Assembly: GCA_017549285.1 (NCBI GenBank)
Contig: JAFYVE010000035.1
Location: 62,001-126,000, forward strand
Direction of reading: 5' to 3'
DNA from: Clostridia bacterium
GTDB lineage: Bacteria > Bacillota > Clostridia > Oscillospirales > Acutalibacteraceae
Length of the DNA stretch: 64,000 bases
Below, piece after piece: positions 37,342-46,975 of this stretch. Position numbers and translations under genes: made by a program. Position 1 is the first letter of the stretch, and the number at the start of each line of letters is the position of its first letter. The notes beneath the pieces are model-generated. The model was not told where the DNA came from. It did not search any database and saw only the letters and a program-made list of their open reading frames with translations.

Positions 37342-38825
37342 TGAAAAAAAGTATCTGTTCTCTTTTTCTTTTTATAATTCTTGTTTTTTCTGTAACCGGT
37401 TTCAATGCAGCTGCTGCTGCAACAGAAATCATTGACGGTGCAGAAATAACCGTTGATATAAATACTGACGGTACTGCATCTGTTTCTGAAATATGGACTG
37501 TATCTTATCTCGGTTCATCTGATGTTTTTTACAGAAACTTTGATGTGTATTCAGCTTCAGGCAGTATGTCACTTCTTGAGAATTATGAAGAAATAAAAGA
37601 TGTAAGCGTAAAAATTGACGGTACGTCTGTTATTGAAGCCGAAAAAGGTGTAAACACCTATTCTGTTTCCGAAAAAGCAGAAACACTTGAAATTGCCGTT
37701 AATTGCCCTTCTTCACAGACTACAAGAGAATATACAATTGAGTATACTCTGACGGGTTCTCTCAAAAAGGTCGGCAAACAGGCTTGTTTTTCATCAATGC
37801 TTCTCGGTGATTCATTTGTTTACACAAGCAATAATGTTTCTGTAAATGTTATTTTCCCTGAAGGCACAAAGGGTGTCCGTATCCCTGACGGTGTAGATGC
37901 TGCAGTAAACGGAAATACAGCTTCTTTTATCTCAAAAAGAGTTTTTGATGTGTTCTCCGTTGAAGTTTATGCAGATGACTCTGTATTTGAAGAGGGCGCA
38001 CTTGTGCGTTATTCTCAGGCTAAAGACGGTCTTCATAAAGCAGGCAGTCTTTTAGTATCCGTTATTCCTTGGATTCTTGCTGTTATCGGCGCATTTCTTG
38101 TTGTTATTCTTGTTCTCCTTCCCGAAAGGCTTATGAGAATTCCCTGTGAAAGAAGAGCCGGCAAAATGATGAAAGCTGACGGTGCGAATACTCAGCTTCC
38201 CGCAATAATCACTCCCTGTACAGCATATAAAATGCTTTGTCCCGCTTCAAGAATAAGACCTAAATCATCAGCAAAAAAAGTTCCCGTACTTTTCGGTATG
38301 GCAATTCTTGAATGTATTGAAAACGGATATATCATTCCTGACGGAAATGATCTTATTGTAGGCACTCCCGCAGAAAAAATCCCTGAATATATTTCAAGTG
38401 TTCTTAATTTCCTTAAAACATTCAGTGATAAAAAGGGAAATAAGTTTGTTATTGATAAATCATTTGCAGAAAAAGTTTCAAATGAATGCACAACAAGATA
38501 TGATGTTATAACAAACTATCTTGCAACATTTTATTCGCTTATTCCTTCTGCAGGTGCAAAGTTCTTTAGAGATGAAAATAATAAAGAACTTTATGAAAAT
38601 GCATTTATTGCAAAAGAAACTGCAACACACGAAAAACATAAAACTGATTTTGCACGTGCACTCGGTATGGTTCTTTCGGGAACAGGTGTGAGAGAAAACT
38701 CAGTTTTTAGTCTTCTTTTCGCATCTGTTAGTGAAAAAACATTTGCTTCAGGTGGCAGAACAGGGGAGCAGGCTCTGTGCGAAGCTCTGCAATCGATGTA
38801 TAAAGTCTATACAAAATCAAAATAA
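37341..38825 (+). CDS. DUF2207-like secreted/membrane protein
   Basis: About 494 residues. Signal peptide, then an extracytoplasmic beta domain of ~200 residues (DGAEITVDINTDGTASVSEIW, as in DUF2207 proteins), one membrane helix at about 235-260 (VSVIPWILAVIGAFLVVILVL) and a ~230-residue cytoplasmic region with helical content but no recognised catalytic motif. GGTGA lies 6 bases before ATG 37341. It overlaps the preceding zinc-ribbon membrane protein gene. Role unknown. Confidence 0.7.
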   Translation: MKKSICSLFLFIILVFSVTGFNAAAAATEIIDGAEITVDINTDGTASVSEIWTVSYLGSSDVFYRNFDVYSASGSMSLLENYEEIKDVSVKIDGTSVIEAEKGVNTYSVSEKAETLEIAVNCPSSQTTREYTIEYTLTGSLKKVGKQACFSSMLLGDSFVYTSNNVSVNVIFPEGTKGVRIPDGVDAAVNGNTASFISKRVFDVFSVEVYADDSVFEEGALVRYSQAKDGLHKAGSLLVSVIPWILAVIGAFLVVILVLLPERLMRIPCERRAGKMMKADGANTQLPAIITPCTAYKMLCPASRIRPKSSAKKVPVLFGMAILECIENGYIIPDGNDLIVGTPAEKIPEYISSVLNFLKTFSDKKGNKFVIDKSFAEKVSNECTTRYDVITNYLATFYSLIPSAGAKFFRDENNKELYENAFIAKETATHEKHKTDFARALGMVLSGTGVRENSVFSLLFASVSEKTFASGGRTGEQALCEALQSMYKVYTKSK

Positions 38826-38848
38826 TATCAGTTGAAAGGAGTCTTTTT

Positions 38849-39538
38849 ATGTTTTCACCCCAGACGTTTGATTTCCTTATGGAAAACCGTTTTATGAACA
38901 GTAAGGAATGGTTTCTTGAACATAAACCTGTTTATAATGAATATGTTTTAAAACCTCTGACTGAACTTGCAATTGAAATGGCTCCTTCAATTGAAATGCT
39001 TGACCCTGCTATCGTCACAACACCGAAAATCAATAAGGTGCTGTCACGTATTTACCGTGATACACGTTATTCAAAGGATAAAATGCTTTTCAGGGAATCA
39101 ATATGGCTCAGCTTCAAAAAAGACAAGAAGCAGTTTCCGCATTATCCCGAGTTTTTTGTAGTAATGACTCCTGAGAAGCTTCTTTATGGTTGCGGTTATT
39201 ACTGGATGATGCCGGAAACCGTCAAAGCGATGCGTGAGCTGATTGAAAGCAATCACCCAGCGTGGCAGAATGCTCTGAAAGCTTATGAAAATCAGGATAT
39301 TTTTACACTTGAGAATGATAAATATAAGCGTTCAAAATATTCCGCATATCCCGAAAATATCCGCAACTGGCTCGATAGCAAAAGTATCTGCTGCACAAAA
39401 GAAAGCACTGATTTTGACCTTGTTTTTTCTGATAAACTCGGTCAGAAGCTCTGCGAAGACCTTAAACTCATGAAAGATGTTTATGATTTTCTTGTTGTCT
39501 GTGAAAATCACGCAAGAGGCATTATAAAATATGATTAA
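38849..39538 (+). CDS. DUF2461 family protein
   Basis: 229 residues, soluble. Matches the DUF2461 family in its N-terminal FDFLMENRFMNSKEWFLEHKPVYNEY, the SRIYRDTRYSKDKMLFRESIW block and YGCGYYWMMPE. Function of the family is not established. GAAAGGAG precedes ATG 38849. Last gene of the plus-strand run before a terminator. Confidence 0.88.
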   Translation: MFSPQTFDFLMENRFMNSKEWFLEHKPVYNEYVLKPLTELAIEMAPSIEMLDPAIVTTPKINKVLSRIYRDTRYSKDKMLFRESIWLSFKKDKKQFPHYPEFFVVMTPEKLLYGCGYYWMMPETVKAMRELIESNHPAWQNALKAYENQDIFTLENDKYKRSKYSAYPENIRNWLDSKSICCTKESTDFDLVFSDKLGQKLCEDLKLMKDVYDFLVVCENHARGIIKYD

Positions 39539-39544
39539 AAAAAG

Positions 39545-39580
39545 GCTGTCAGAGATTCATTTCCCTGACAGCTGTTTTTA
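39545..39580. terminator. Terminator between DUF2461 gene and fucosidase
   Basis: Stem of 8 bp (39545-39552 with 39565-39572), 12-base loop, A-run before and TGTTTTT after; between convergent genes. Confidence 0.75.
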
Positions 39581-40966
39581 ATTTACCTGCACATAAAGAA
39601 TTTCAGGTGTTGCTCTGAATTCTTTTATTTTTATTTTTATGCGTGTTGTTTCAACGGGCTTTGTGTGGCAGATTGCCTTGTGACCGATGACTGTTCCTTC
39701 ACCGAAGCTCTTCCATTTACCCTTTACATCAATGTAAATTTCAAATTCTTCAATTTTCTGTCCGTTACGGATGTTCTCCTTGATAACAACCTTGTCAAAC
39801 ATCTGAGGCTCGTCAAATTCAATGACGATTTCAGGCTTTTTATCTTTTTCTGAGGGACACCAGAATGTGTCATTTTCTTCGGCAATGTTTGATGGCTTGT
39901 AGAGAGCACTCAGTTCACTTGAAGCTGTGATTCTGCACGGATCTTTGAGAATGTTATAACCAAAAATCACTTTCATTTCATGCCCTGTGGACTGAAGAAT
40001 CTGTAAATCCTGATCATAGAGTCGCCCTCTCTTGTCGGGAGTGATGCCGAGCATCAGATTCATATTTGCGCCGACGGTCTTGTAGTACCAGTTGAGAAGC
40101 TTGTCCTTTGTTTTTGCAAGCATATCGTCATCTTTTTTATAGAACCAATGAGGACGCATCGGAATTGAAACCTCGCAGGGGGCAAAACGGAATTCGGTTT
40201 CTTTTTTGATGAATTTTCTTGAGCCGATATCCATTTCCATCTGTCCCGGTTTCGGTTTTATAACGGAGCGGGGAACTGTGCCATCTTCATTGTATGTATA
40301 TGAAGCAGGAACAACGCTCCATTCGGATTTTCTGATAACACCGCGTCCGTTACCGAGCCATCTGCCGTCGGGACCTCTGAAAACAATGGCACAGTCGGGC
40401 TGATGCTCACGGACAAGTGAGTAAATTGCTTCGTAATCGATATAGGGCATTAAATCATCGCATCTGTCGTCAAGCCATAAAGTGAAAAGCTCACCGTAAT
40501 TCGTCACAAGCTCTTTAATCTGAGCTAAGAAGAACTTATTATAACTGTCGTCGTTCTCTCTGAATGAGGGCTCGTGTCTGTCCCACACGGGAATATAAAG
40601 ACCGAATTTAAGACCGTGCTTTCTTGCCGAAGTTCCGACCATCTTTACAAGGTCACCTTTTCCTTCAAGCCAGTTTGAACTTTTAACGGAGTAATCGGTA
40701 GTCTCTGTCTGCCAGTTGCAGAAACCGTCATAATGTCTTGCTGTAAGAACAAGACCTGACATATTTCCGTCTGAAACAGCCTTTGCCCATTCATCCGTGT
40801 CGATATTTTCAGGGCAGAATGTTTCAGGTACGGCAAAACCGTCACCGATATCCTTTCCCGTGAATGTATTCATGCCGTAATAAACAATGGCATAATACTC
40901 CATATCCATCCACCTGAGCTGTCTTTCCGTTGGCTTTACTTGTGATGCGATTTCGTAAGCTTTCAT
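39578..40966 (-). CDS. Alpha-L-fucosidase, GH29
   Basis: 462 residues, no signal peptide. TIM-barrel landmarks are VYYGMNTFTGKDIGDG, LTARHYDGFCNW (substrate-binding His/Tyr), GLYIPVWDRHEPSF and the nucleophile Asp in FTLWLDDRCDD (about residue 170). The last ~120 residues form a discoidin-like (F5/8C) beta domain (VIEFDEPQMFDKVVIKENI). Removes L-fucose from oligosaccharides in the cytoplasm, so it fits a host-glycan or milk-oligosaccharide diet together with lacZ. Monocistronic in appearance. Confidence 0.9.
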   Translation of the reverse strand: MKAYEIASQVKPTERQLRWMDMEYYAIVYYGMNTFTGKDIGDGFAVPETFCPENIDTDEWAKAVSDGNMSGLVLTARHYDGFCNWQTETTDYSVKSSNWLEGKGDLVKMVGTSARKHGLKFGLYIPVWDRHEPSFRENDDSYNKFFLAQIKELVTNYGELFTLWLDDRCDDLMPYIDYEAIYSLVREHQPDCAIVFRGPDGRWLGNGRGVIRKSEWSVVPASYTYNEDGTVPRSVIKPKPGQMEMDIGSRKFIKKETEFRFAPCEVSIPMRPHWFYKKDDDMLAKTKDKLLNWYYKTVGANMNLMLGITPDKRGRLYDQDLQILQSTGHEMKVIFGYNILKDPCRITASSELSALYKPSNIAEENDTFWCPSEKDKKPEIVIEFDEPQMFDKVVIKENIRNGQKIEEFEIYIDVKGKWKSFGEGTVIGHKAICHTKPVETTRIKIKIKEFRATPEILYVQVN

Positions 40967-41014
40967 AATTTCACCATAGATAAAAAGCCGTAGTTTGTGC
41001 TACGGCTTATGATT

Positions 41015-41377
41015 TTATTTTCCTTCGTCGTTGTTTGTTGCGACAATGTCAACACCCGTACCGCATACGTTTTCAATGAAAACATCACCGATTTTAACGG
41101 GGGCATCAACTGTTACTTTGTTGATTTCCTTCATAACATCAAATATTGCACCCTTGGGGATGGGACCTGATGTCTTGCAGGGGACAACGGGGTAGTAACC
41201 GCCGTTTACTTTTACTGTTGAATGGATTGAACGCATGGGGTTCTTGATTTCTGTTCTCGCATACGCATCACCACGTTTACAGGTGTTGCCCGTAACAGAA
41301 ACTACTTCGTCGTTTTCGATTTCAACTGTTATCTGACAGCCTAAAGGACAGGCTACGCAAGTCATTTCTTTTTTCAT
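41015..41377 (-). CDS. DUF1667 protein
   Basis: 120 residues. The conserved MTCVACPLGCQITVEI, GNTCKRGDAYARTE and ENVCGTGVDIVATNN segments identify DUF1667, a small Cys-containing protein (probable iron-sulfur binding) that almost always follows the GlpA-like and FAD-oxidoreductase genes, as here. It is likely part of an anaerobic glycerol-3-phosphate or related dehydrogenase complex. Its start is 3 bases after the preceding stop. Confidence 0.9.
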   Translation of the reverse strand: MKKEMTCVACPLGCQITVEIENDEVVSVTGNTCKRGDAYARTEIKNPMRSIHSTVKVNGGYYPVVPCKTSGPIPKGAIFDVMKEINKVTVDAPVKIGDVFIENVCGTGVDIVATNNDEGK

Positions 41378-41380
41378 CGT

Positions 41381-42640
41381 TTAACCCTCCACTCTGACCT
41401 TTATAGTGCTGTTTTCATTAAGTGTTGCAAGAACATCTGCAGGAATAACAACGTTTTCCATTTCACCGGGAGCAAGCTTTACTTTTTTCTTTGAAGAAAT
41501 CACGTTGCCGTCAACTTCAACTGTGAGTTTCTTATTCATATAGATAGCACCCACACGGAAATAGAGCTTGATATCTTCCTTTGATTTTATGTTTACTTTC
41601 TGAGGTACAATATATCTTACACCGTTTTCGGGAGTAGTATTGATGTAAACTTTTTCTTCGGTGTCTTTGCCGAGAATGTATCTTGCCGCACCTTCACCTG
41701 CAATCTGTGATTCGAGTGTAACATAGTCAACAAGGTCATGAACCTGAAGAACGTTACCGCATGCAAAAATACCTTCGTGGTCTGTTTCTCTCATTTCGTT
41801 AACAACAGCACCGCTTGTGATGTTGTCAATTGCAATGCCTGCCTGTTTTGTAAGCTCGTTTTCGGGGATAAGACCGACTGAAAGCATAAGTGTATCACAT
41901 TCAATGTATTCTTCTGTGCCGGGAATGGGCTGAAGTCTTTCGTCAACCTTTGCGATTGTGACACCTTCAAGTCTTTCTTTACCGTGAGTTTCGATAACTG
42001 TTGTTGAGAGCTTAAGGGGAATGCCGAAATCGTCAAGACACTGAACGATGTTTCTTGTGAGACCGCCTGAGAAAGGCATAAGTTCGCATACAACCTTTAC
42101 TTCTGCACCTTCAAGTGTCATTCTTCTTGCCATAATAAGACCGATATCACCTGAGCCGAGGATTACAACCTTTTTACCGGGCATATATCCGTCAATGTTA
42201 ACATATTTCTGAGCTGTACCTGCAGTCATGATACCTGCGGCACGTGTACCTGCAATCTGGAGTGCTCCACGGGGTCTTTCACGGCAACCCATAGCAAGGA
42301 TAACTGCAGTAGCTTTAATCTGAATAAGTCCGTCTGTTGTGTTGACTGCTGTGACAACCTTATCGTCACTTACAGAAAGAACCATTGTATTGACTTTTAC
42401 GTCAATGTCTGTTTCTTTAAGCATATCAATGAACTTTGCGGCATATTCGGGTCCTGAAAGTTCTTCACCGAAGTAGTGAAGACCGAAGCCTGTGTGAATA
42501 CACTGTTCAAGGATACCGCCGAGAGTTTCGGCTCTTTCGAGAACGATGATTTTCTCTACACCGCATTCTCTGGCTTTGAGAGCCGCCGCCATACCTGCGG
42601 GGCCGCCACCTACAACAACAAGATCATAGTTTAACATCAT
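41381..42640 (-). CDS. FAD-dependent pyridine nucleotide-disulfide-type oxidoreductase
   Basis: About 419 residues. FAD motif DLVVVGGGPAGMAAALKAREC, the second dinucleotide motif VVILGSGDIGLIMARRM, and the late FAD motif GIFACGNVLQVHDLV. GAGGTGA lies just upstream of two adjacent ATGs (42640, 42637); the open frame reaches 33 codons further but inside the previous gene. Middle gene of the GlpA-like/oxidoreductase/DUF1667 trio; likely passes electrons from the dehydrogenase to NAD or another acceptor. Confidence 0.88.
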   Translation of the reverse strand: MMLNYDLVVVGGGPAGMAAALKARECGVEKIIVLERAETLGGILEQCIHTGFGLHYFGEELSGPEYAAKFIDMLKETDIDVKVNTMVLSVSDDKVVTAVNTTDGLIQIKATAVILAMGCRERPRGALQIAGTRAAGIMTAGTAQKYVNIDGYMPGKKVVILGSGDIGLIMARRMTLEGAEVKVVCELMPFSGGLTRNIVQCLDDFGIPLKLSTTVIETHGKERLEGVTIAKVDERLQPIPGTEEYIECDTLMLSVGLIPENELTKQAGIAIDNITSGAVVNEMRETDHEGIFACGNVLQVHDLVDYVTLESQIAGEGAARYILGKDTEEKVYINTTPENGVRYIVPQKVNIKSKEDIKLYFRVGAIYMNKKLTVEVDGNVISSKKKVKLAPGEMENVVIPADVLATLNENSTIKVRVEG

Positions 42641-42647
42641 TCTCACC

Positions 42648-44078
42648 TCACTTTGTTCTCTCGTAAAGAATATTTGAATTTCCGCCGAATTTTGTGATTT
42701 CGTTAATACTGCAACCGAGTTCACGTGCAAGAATTTCAACTACCTTTGAACCGCAGAAACCGCCCTGACATCTGCCCATACCGGCTCTTGTTCTTCTCTT
42801 TACACCGTCAACGTCTCTTGCACCTGCAGGAGCCTTGATTGCATCAATAATTTCACCCTCTGTGATTGTTTCACAGCGACAGATGATTCTGCCGTAAGCG
42901 GGGTTTTTCTTTATAAGCTCGGCTCTTTCTTCATCAGTCATATGTCTGAATCTTACGGGAGCCTCTCTTGTGTCGTCATAATCAGCTTTTACTTCGAGTT
43001 CACCGAAAACTGATTTTACGATTTCACCGATATATTTTGCAATTGCGGGAGCTGATGAAAGTCCGGGAGACTCGATACCTGCCGCATTGATAAGTCTTTC
43101 ATTCTTTTCGCTGATACCGATAAGGAATTCATGAGCAGCTGCGTGAGCACGAAGACCTGTGAATGATGTGATAGCATTTCTTGTATTGACTGAAGGAACG
43201 CTCTTGATTGCATACTTTCTTACATCATTAAGACCTGAGTTTGAAGTTGCAACATTTGTCTTGTCGTCAATATCTTCAGCAGTGGGGCCAACAAGGAGAT
43301 TGCCGTCAACCGTGGGAGAAACAAGAATACCTTTACCCATTTTGCTCGGGCACTGGAAAATAGTGTGGCTTACGGTGTTGCCTACAGCTCTGTCAAGAAG
43401 GAAATATTCGCCTTTTCTTGCAGTGATGCTGATTGTATCGTCACCTGCCATACGTGCAAGGTCATCTGAGAAAACACCTGCCGCATTGATGACGTATTTA
43501 GCTGAAATCTGTCCCTGAGTTGTGTCAAGAACAAGGCATTCGTCAGTTGTTTCAACTGCTTTTACTTCGCAGTTTCTTATGAATTCAACACCGTTTGAAA
43601 CAGCGCATTCAGCTGCCGCAATAGTAAGCTCGTAAGGACATACGATACCTGCAGTGGGAGCATAGAGTGCACCGAATGAATCGGGGCTGAGATTGGGTTC
43701 TTTTGCGAGGAGTTCTTCTTTTGAAAGAATGCTGATTTCGGGAACACCGTTTGTCTTTCCTCTTTCAAGAAGGACTTCAAGATGCTTCATTTCGTCATCT
43801 GAAAATGCAACAACAAGTGAGCCGTTGTTTACATAGGGAACATGGAGCTTTTCGCATGTTTCGGGCATCAATGCACAGCCTTCAACGTTCATCTTTGCCA
43901 TAAGACTGCCTTCTGCGGCGTCAAAGCCTGCGTGAACTATACCGCTGTTTGCTTTTGTAGCACCCATAGCCACATCGTTACACTTTTCAATGAGAGCGAT
44001 TCTGAGATTGTACTTTGACAGCTCTCTTGCTGTCATTGCACCGGTGACACCTGCACCGACAATTGCAATATCGTACAT
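42648..44078 (-). CDS. GlpA-like FAD-dependent dehydrogenase with BFD-type [2Fe-2S] domain
   Basis: 476 residues. N-terminal FAD motif DIAIVGAGVTGAMTARELSKY, a DAO-type fold, then at ~395-455 a BFD-like domain with Cys in RIICRCETITEGEI and GMGRCQGGFCGSKV. Resembles anaerobic glycerol-3-phosphate dehydrogenase subunit A; the same family also includes other 2-hydroxyacid oxidases, so the substrate is inferred. AAAGGAG precedes ATG. First gene of a three-gene operon. Confidence 0.87.
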   Translation of the reverse strand: MYDIAIVGAGVTGAMTARELSKYNLRIALIEKCNDVAMGATKANSGIVHAGFDAAEGSLMAKMNVEGCALMPETCEKLHVPYVNNGSLVVAFSDDEMKHLEVLLERGKTNGVPEISILSKEELLAKEPNLSPDSFGALYAPTAGIVCPYELTIAAAECAVSNGVEFIRNCEVKAVETTDECLVLDTTQGQISAKYVINAAGVFSDDLARMAGDDTISITARKGEYFLLDRAVGNTVSHTIFQCPSKMGKGILVSPTVDGNLLVGPTAEDIDDKTNVATSNSGLNDVRKYAIKSVPSVNTRNAITSFTGLRAHAAAHEFLIGISEKNERLINAAGIESPGLSSAPAIAKYIGEIVKSVFGELEVKADYDDTREAPVRFRHMTDEERAELIKKNPAYGRIICRCETITEGEIIDAIKAPAGARDVDGVKRRTRAGMGRCQGGFCGSKVVEILARELGCSINEITKFGGNSNILYERTK

Positions 44079-44115
44079 TTTTAATATCTCCTTTAAAATT
44101 TATTCATACTCATTC

Positions 44116-44144
44116 ATTATATCAAATCAACTTTGCAAAATCAA
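44116..44144 (-). promoter_or_regulatory. Promoter of the GlpA-like operon
   Basis: On the minus strand, TTGATT (44144-44139), 17-base spacer, TATAAT (44121-44116) preceded by TGA (extended -10). Confidence 0.75.
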
Positions 44145-44164
44145 TATAGTATAATAAAATAAAT

Positions 44165-44188
44165 AAAAAACAGACACCGCAGTGTCTG
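44165..44188 (-). terminator. Terminator of the metallophosphoesterase gene
   Basis: 7-bp stem (44171-44177 with 44182-44188), CGCA loop, followed on the minus strand by six T (44170-44165). Confidence 0.8.
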
Positions 44189-44195
44189 AATTTTC

Positions 44196-45500
44196 TTATT
44201 TATTGATTGTTGTTGTAAGGGGAGTGCTGATGTTGCCCCATACATCTTCGGCAACGACATTTACATTATATGTGCCTGCCGAAACTTTGAATGAATCAAA
44301 TTTGACTGTATCGGGAACTGTTGCGAAATAATATTCTGAAAGTGCCCAATCGGTATGAACAACGTTTCCGTTTTCATCGGTTACGGTTAATCTGTAAAGA
44401 TAAACCTTGTTGTCACCCGTTGTTTCTGCCTGAGGAATTTTTACGGTGTATTTGCCTGCGATTTTGCTTACTTTAAGCTGTGCATCTTCGCTGAATACGG
44501 GAGCTGTTGAAAGTGAAGCTCTGTATTCATGGTTATATTTTGTCTTCTGAGCATCCGTAACATTATCAATAAGATATTCGTCAACAAACTTACTCTTATT
44601 GACATCAAGAACTTTAACAAGCACTCTGTTTTCTGCATCAACTTCAATAACAAGAGCCTGTGTCATTGTTTTGCTGCCCGAGGGATGAACCGATGTTTCA
44701 TTGTAAACGGTAAATTCGTAGTAGGAAAGTCCGCCGTCATTGAGTGCAGTGAATGTATCCTGCCAGATAGCTCTCGGGTCATTTGCGGGGTAGTGTGAAT
44801 GACCTGAAATGTCGATAACCTGCGGATATTTTTCAAATACTTCGGTGAAAACATCAAGTCCCCATCCGTCATTTGAACGGCTTCCGAAAACGGTGTTGAG
44901 AACGTGTTCGTGATTGAATACGAAAACGGGCTGATCGGGAGCATCAGCAACAGCTTGTGCAAGCTGTTCATCAAGCCATTTTACCTGTTCTTCGGTGTAC
45001 TGATATTCTTCGGAATCGGATGTTGAAATACCTATGAAATGGAAACCGTTGATAATTCTGTGGAAGTCGGTTTCCTGACCTGTAAGTTCTGTAAATATGC
45101 CAAGAGCTTTCTTACCGTAATTTGAGCAGTCGTGTGACTTTGCAACAACGGCAAGTCTTTCGGTGCCTTCTCTGAGTACGTTGTCAGTTGCGGCAACGAA
45201 TGATGCATATGAAATTATTGCGCCGTCATCGGTGATATCACCCGAGAAAAGCACGGCATCAAGTGCTGTGTAATCAGCATCGGCATCAGCATATGCGTAA
45301 GTTGTGTTTATCATTTTTGCAACTCTTGTGCTGCCGATATCACCGGGTGTGATGATATGTGAGTCACTTGTTGCAACAAAACGGAGTACCGGTACAAAGT
45401 CATCATCATTGTTTTCGGGTGTTGCAACAGGTGTTGCAAGGGGAGCCAGAAAAGTTGTGACAGCAATACAGATACTTAAAATTAAAGAATAGAATGACAT
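44196..45500 (-). CDS. Secreted metallophosphoesterase
   Basis: 434 residues. A hydrophobic N-terminal signal or anchor (YSLILSICIAVTTFLAPLATP), then a calcineurin-like domain with FVATSDSHI, VLFSGDITDDG, VVAKSHDCSNYG, VFVFNHEHVL and DISGHSHYPAND. The fourth motif is normally GNHD; here Asn is replaced by Ser (KSHD), a ligand change worth noting. The last ~120 residues are a beta-sandwich domain. The phosphoester substrate is unknown. GGAGGTAG precedes ATG. Confidence 0.85.
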   Translation of the reverse strand: MSFYSLILSICIAVTTFLAPLATPVATPENNDDDFVPVLRFVATSDSHIITPGDIGSTRVAKMINTTYAYADADADYTALDAVLFSGDITDDGAIISYASFVAATDNVLREGTERLAVVAKSHDCSNYGKKALGIFTELTGQETDFHRIINGFHFIGISTSDSEEYQYTEEQVKWLDEQLAQAVADAPDQPVFVFNHEHVLNTVFGSRSNDGWGLDVFTEVFEKYPQVIDISGHSHYPANDPRAIWQDTFTALNDGGLSYYEFTVYNETSVHPSGSKTMTQALVIEVDAENRVLVKVLDVNKSKFVDEYLIDNVTDAQKTKYNHEYRASLSTAPVFSEDAQLKVSKIAGKYTVKIPQAETTGDNKVYLYRLTVTDENGNVVHTDWALSEYYFATVPDTVKFDSFKVSAGTYNVNVVAEDVWGNISTPLTTTINK

Positions 45501-45520
45501 AATAATCTACCTCCGGAATT

Positions 45521-45549
45521 ATTATACAATTATACTTTGATAATATCAA
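45521..45549 (-). promoter_or_regulatory. Promoter of the metallophosphoesterase gene
   Basis: On the minus strand, TTGATA (45549-45544), 17-base spacer, TATAAT (45526-45521). The -35 box overlaps the stop of the PHP gene. Confidence 0.7.
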
Positions 45550-46385
45550 GAACAATTTCTGAAATTTTCTATTAATTCATACGGAATCTGCAGATTACCT
45601 TTGCCTGTTCCGATTTCATATCCGTCTTTGTTAGTGCCGTGAAAATCGGAACCGCCCGAAAGCATAAGACCGGTATTTTCAGCCATTTTTCTGTAACGTG
45701 TATTCATATCATCGGTGTATTCGGTGTAATAACCTTCAATGCCGTCAAGACCGTACTTTTTCAGATGTGTAAGGAGCTCATAAAGCTCATTATCAGACTT
45801 GCCTGTCTGATTAAGATGTGCAAGAAAAGCTTTGCCACCGCTTTTATGAATGATATCAATTGCTTTTTCGGGAGTAAGTGTGCTTCTTTCAACAAATGCA
45901 GGCTTACCGAATGCAAGATACTTGTCAAAAGCTTCTTTTATGGACGAAACATAGCCCTTTTTGAGCATAACCTTTGCAATCTGACTTCTCCCCGTAACGG
46001 GTGAAGTAGCCTCTGCGTGAATTTCATCAATTGTGATGTGAATACCAAGTTTTTCAAGCAGTTCAATAACAATGTAATTTCTTTTTTCACGCTGAACAAT
46101 CATTTCATCAAGAATATCTGTAATAGCAGGGCAGTCAAGGTCAAAATCAAGCCCTAAAAGATGCATTTCCGTGTCACCTGCAACAGAAAATTCAATTCCC
46201 GTTATAACTTCAATTCCGATTTCTTTTCCTGTTTCAATTGCCTCGTGAAGTCCGTCAATTGTGTCGTGGTCTGTAAGTGCTATTGCCGAAAGTCCTTTTT
46301 CTTTTGCAAGTTTTACTACTTCTGACGGGGTAAGCGTGCCGTCAGAACAAGTTGAATGTGTGTGTAAATCAATAAACTTATTCAT
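45546..46385 (-). CDS. PHP-domain phosphoesterase (YciV/nucleoside 3',5'-bisphosphate type)
   Basis: 279 residues. Metal-binding motifs of the PHP fold: DLHTHSTCSDGTLTP, AIALTDHDTIDG, ITGIEFSV, AFLAHLNQ and GGSDFHGTNK. The closest described relatives are RNase AM/YciV-like enzymes that remove phosphates from nucleotides or short RNAs; exact activity is inferred. The start overlaps the preceding Cys-cluster gene by 8 bases. Confidence 0.85.
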   Translation of the reverse strand: MNKFIDLHTHSTCSDGTLTPSEVVKLAKEKGLSAIALTDHDTIDGLHEAIETGKEIGIEVITGIEFSVAGDTEMHLLGLDFDLDCPAITDILDEMIVQREKRNYIVIELLEKLGIHITIDEIHAEATSPVTGRSQIAKVMLKKGYVSSIKEAFDKYLAFGKPAFVERSTLTPEKAIDIIHKSGGKAFLAHLNQTGKSDNELYELLTHLKKYGLDGIEGYYTEYTDDMNTRYRKMAENTGLMLSGGSDFHGTNKDGYEIGTGKGNLQIPYELIENFRNCS

Positions 46386-46881
46386 CGGTCATTTCCTTTG
46401 CAAAGTTTTCGATTTCATCAAGCATTGAATTGATGTCAGATATGTAATTTTTCAATGTTTCGTCACGGTCAAACAGACGTGCAATTTTTCTTACCTGTCT
46501 TATAAAAGCATAGTCGGGCTTTATGTTTTTATAAAGTACAGGACAAGATGAGATTCCTCTTATGTCGGCTCTGACATCGTAGCTGTCATCGGTTATCATG
46601 GGAAAGTAAGGATAAATACGGCACGCAAGAGGACGTGTTTTTCTGTCACAGGTGCCACCACAAATAACCATTTTGTAACCCATATTGCCTTCACATTCTT
46701 TGAGTGTGAAACCGTCAATATTTTTCAGAAGCTCTTCTTCATAGGGGAAAAGCCACATTCCCGTGTCTCCGTCACCTTTGCAACAAAGCCCGCCGCAGAG
46801 TTTACCGCAGTCATAGGTCAGGGGAGTGACACGTTCAAGAAGTTCGTATGCCTTTTTTATATAATAAATTTTATCTGTCAT
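46378..46881 (-). CDS. Cys-cluster (YkgJ-like) protein
   Basis: 167 residues with Cys spacing typical of zinc- or iron-chelating YkgJ-type proteins: YDCGKLCGGLCCKGDGD, MVICGGTCDRKTRPLACRIYPYFP and SSCPVL. ATG 46881 is preceded by CGGTGA with a consensus promoter upstream. Function unknown; co-transcribed with the PHP phosphoesterase. Confidence 0.78.
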   Translation of the reverse strand: MTDKIYYIKKAYELLERVTPLTYDCGKLCGGLCCKGDGDTGMWLFPYEEELLKNIDGFTLKECEGNMGYKMVICGGTCDRKTRPLACRIYPYFPMITDDSYDVRADIRGISSCPVLYKNIKPDYAFIRQVRKIARLFDRDETLKNYISDINSMLDEIENFAKEMTDE

Positions 46882-46897
46882 TTCAATCACCGTTTTT

Positions 46898-46926
46898 ATT
46901 ATATAATAATCTGTAATTTATATCAA
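46898..46926 (-). promoter_or_regulatory. Promoter of the Cys-cluster/PHP operon
   Basis: On the minus strand, TTGATA (46926-46921), 17-base spacer, TATAAT (46903-46898). Confidence 0.75.
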
Positions 46927-46975
46927 GATAAAACAAAATTTGGCAGAAACAAAAATATAAAAGTTTTGATAATGT

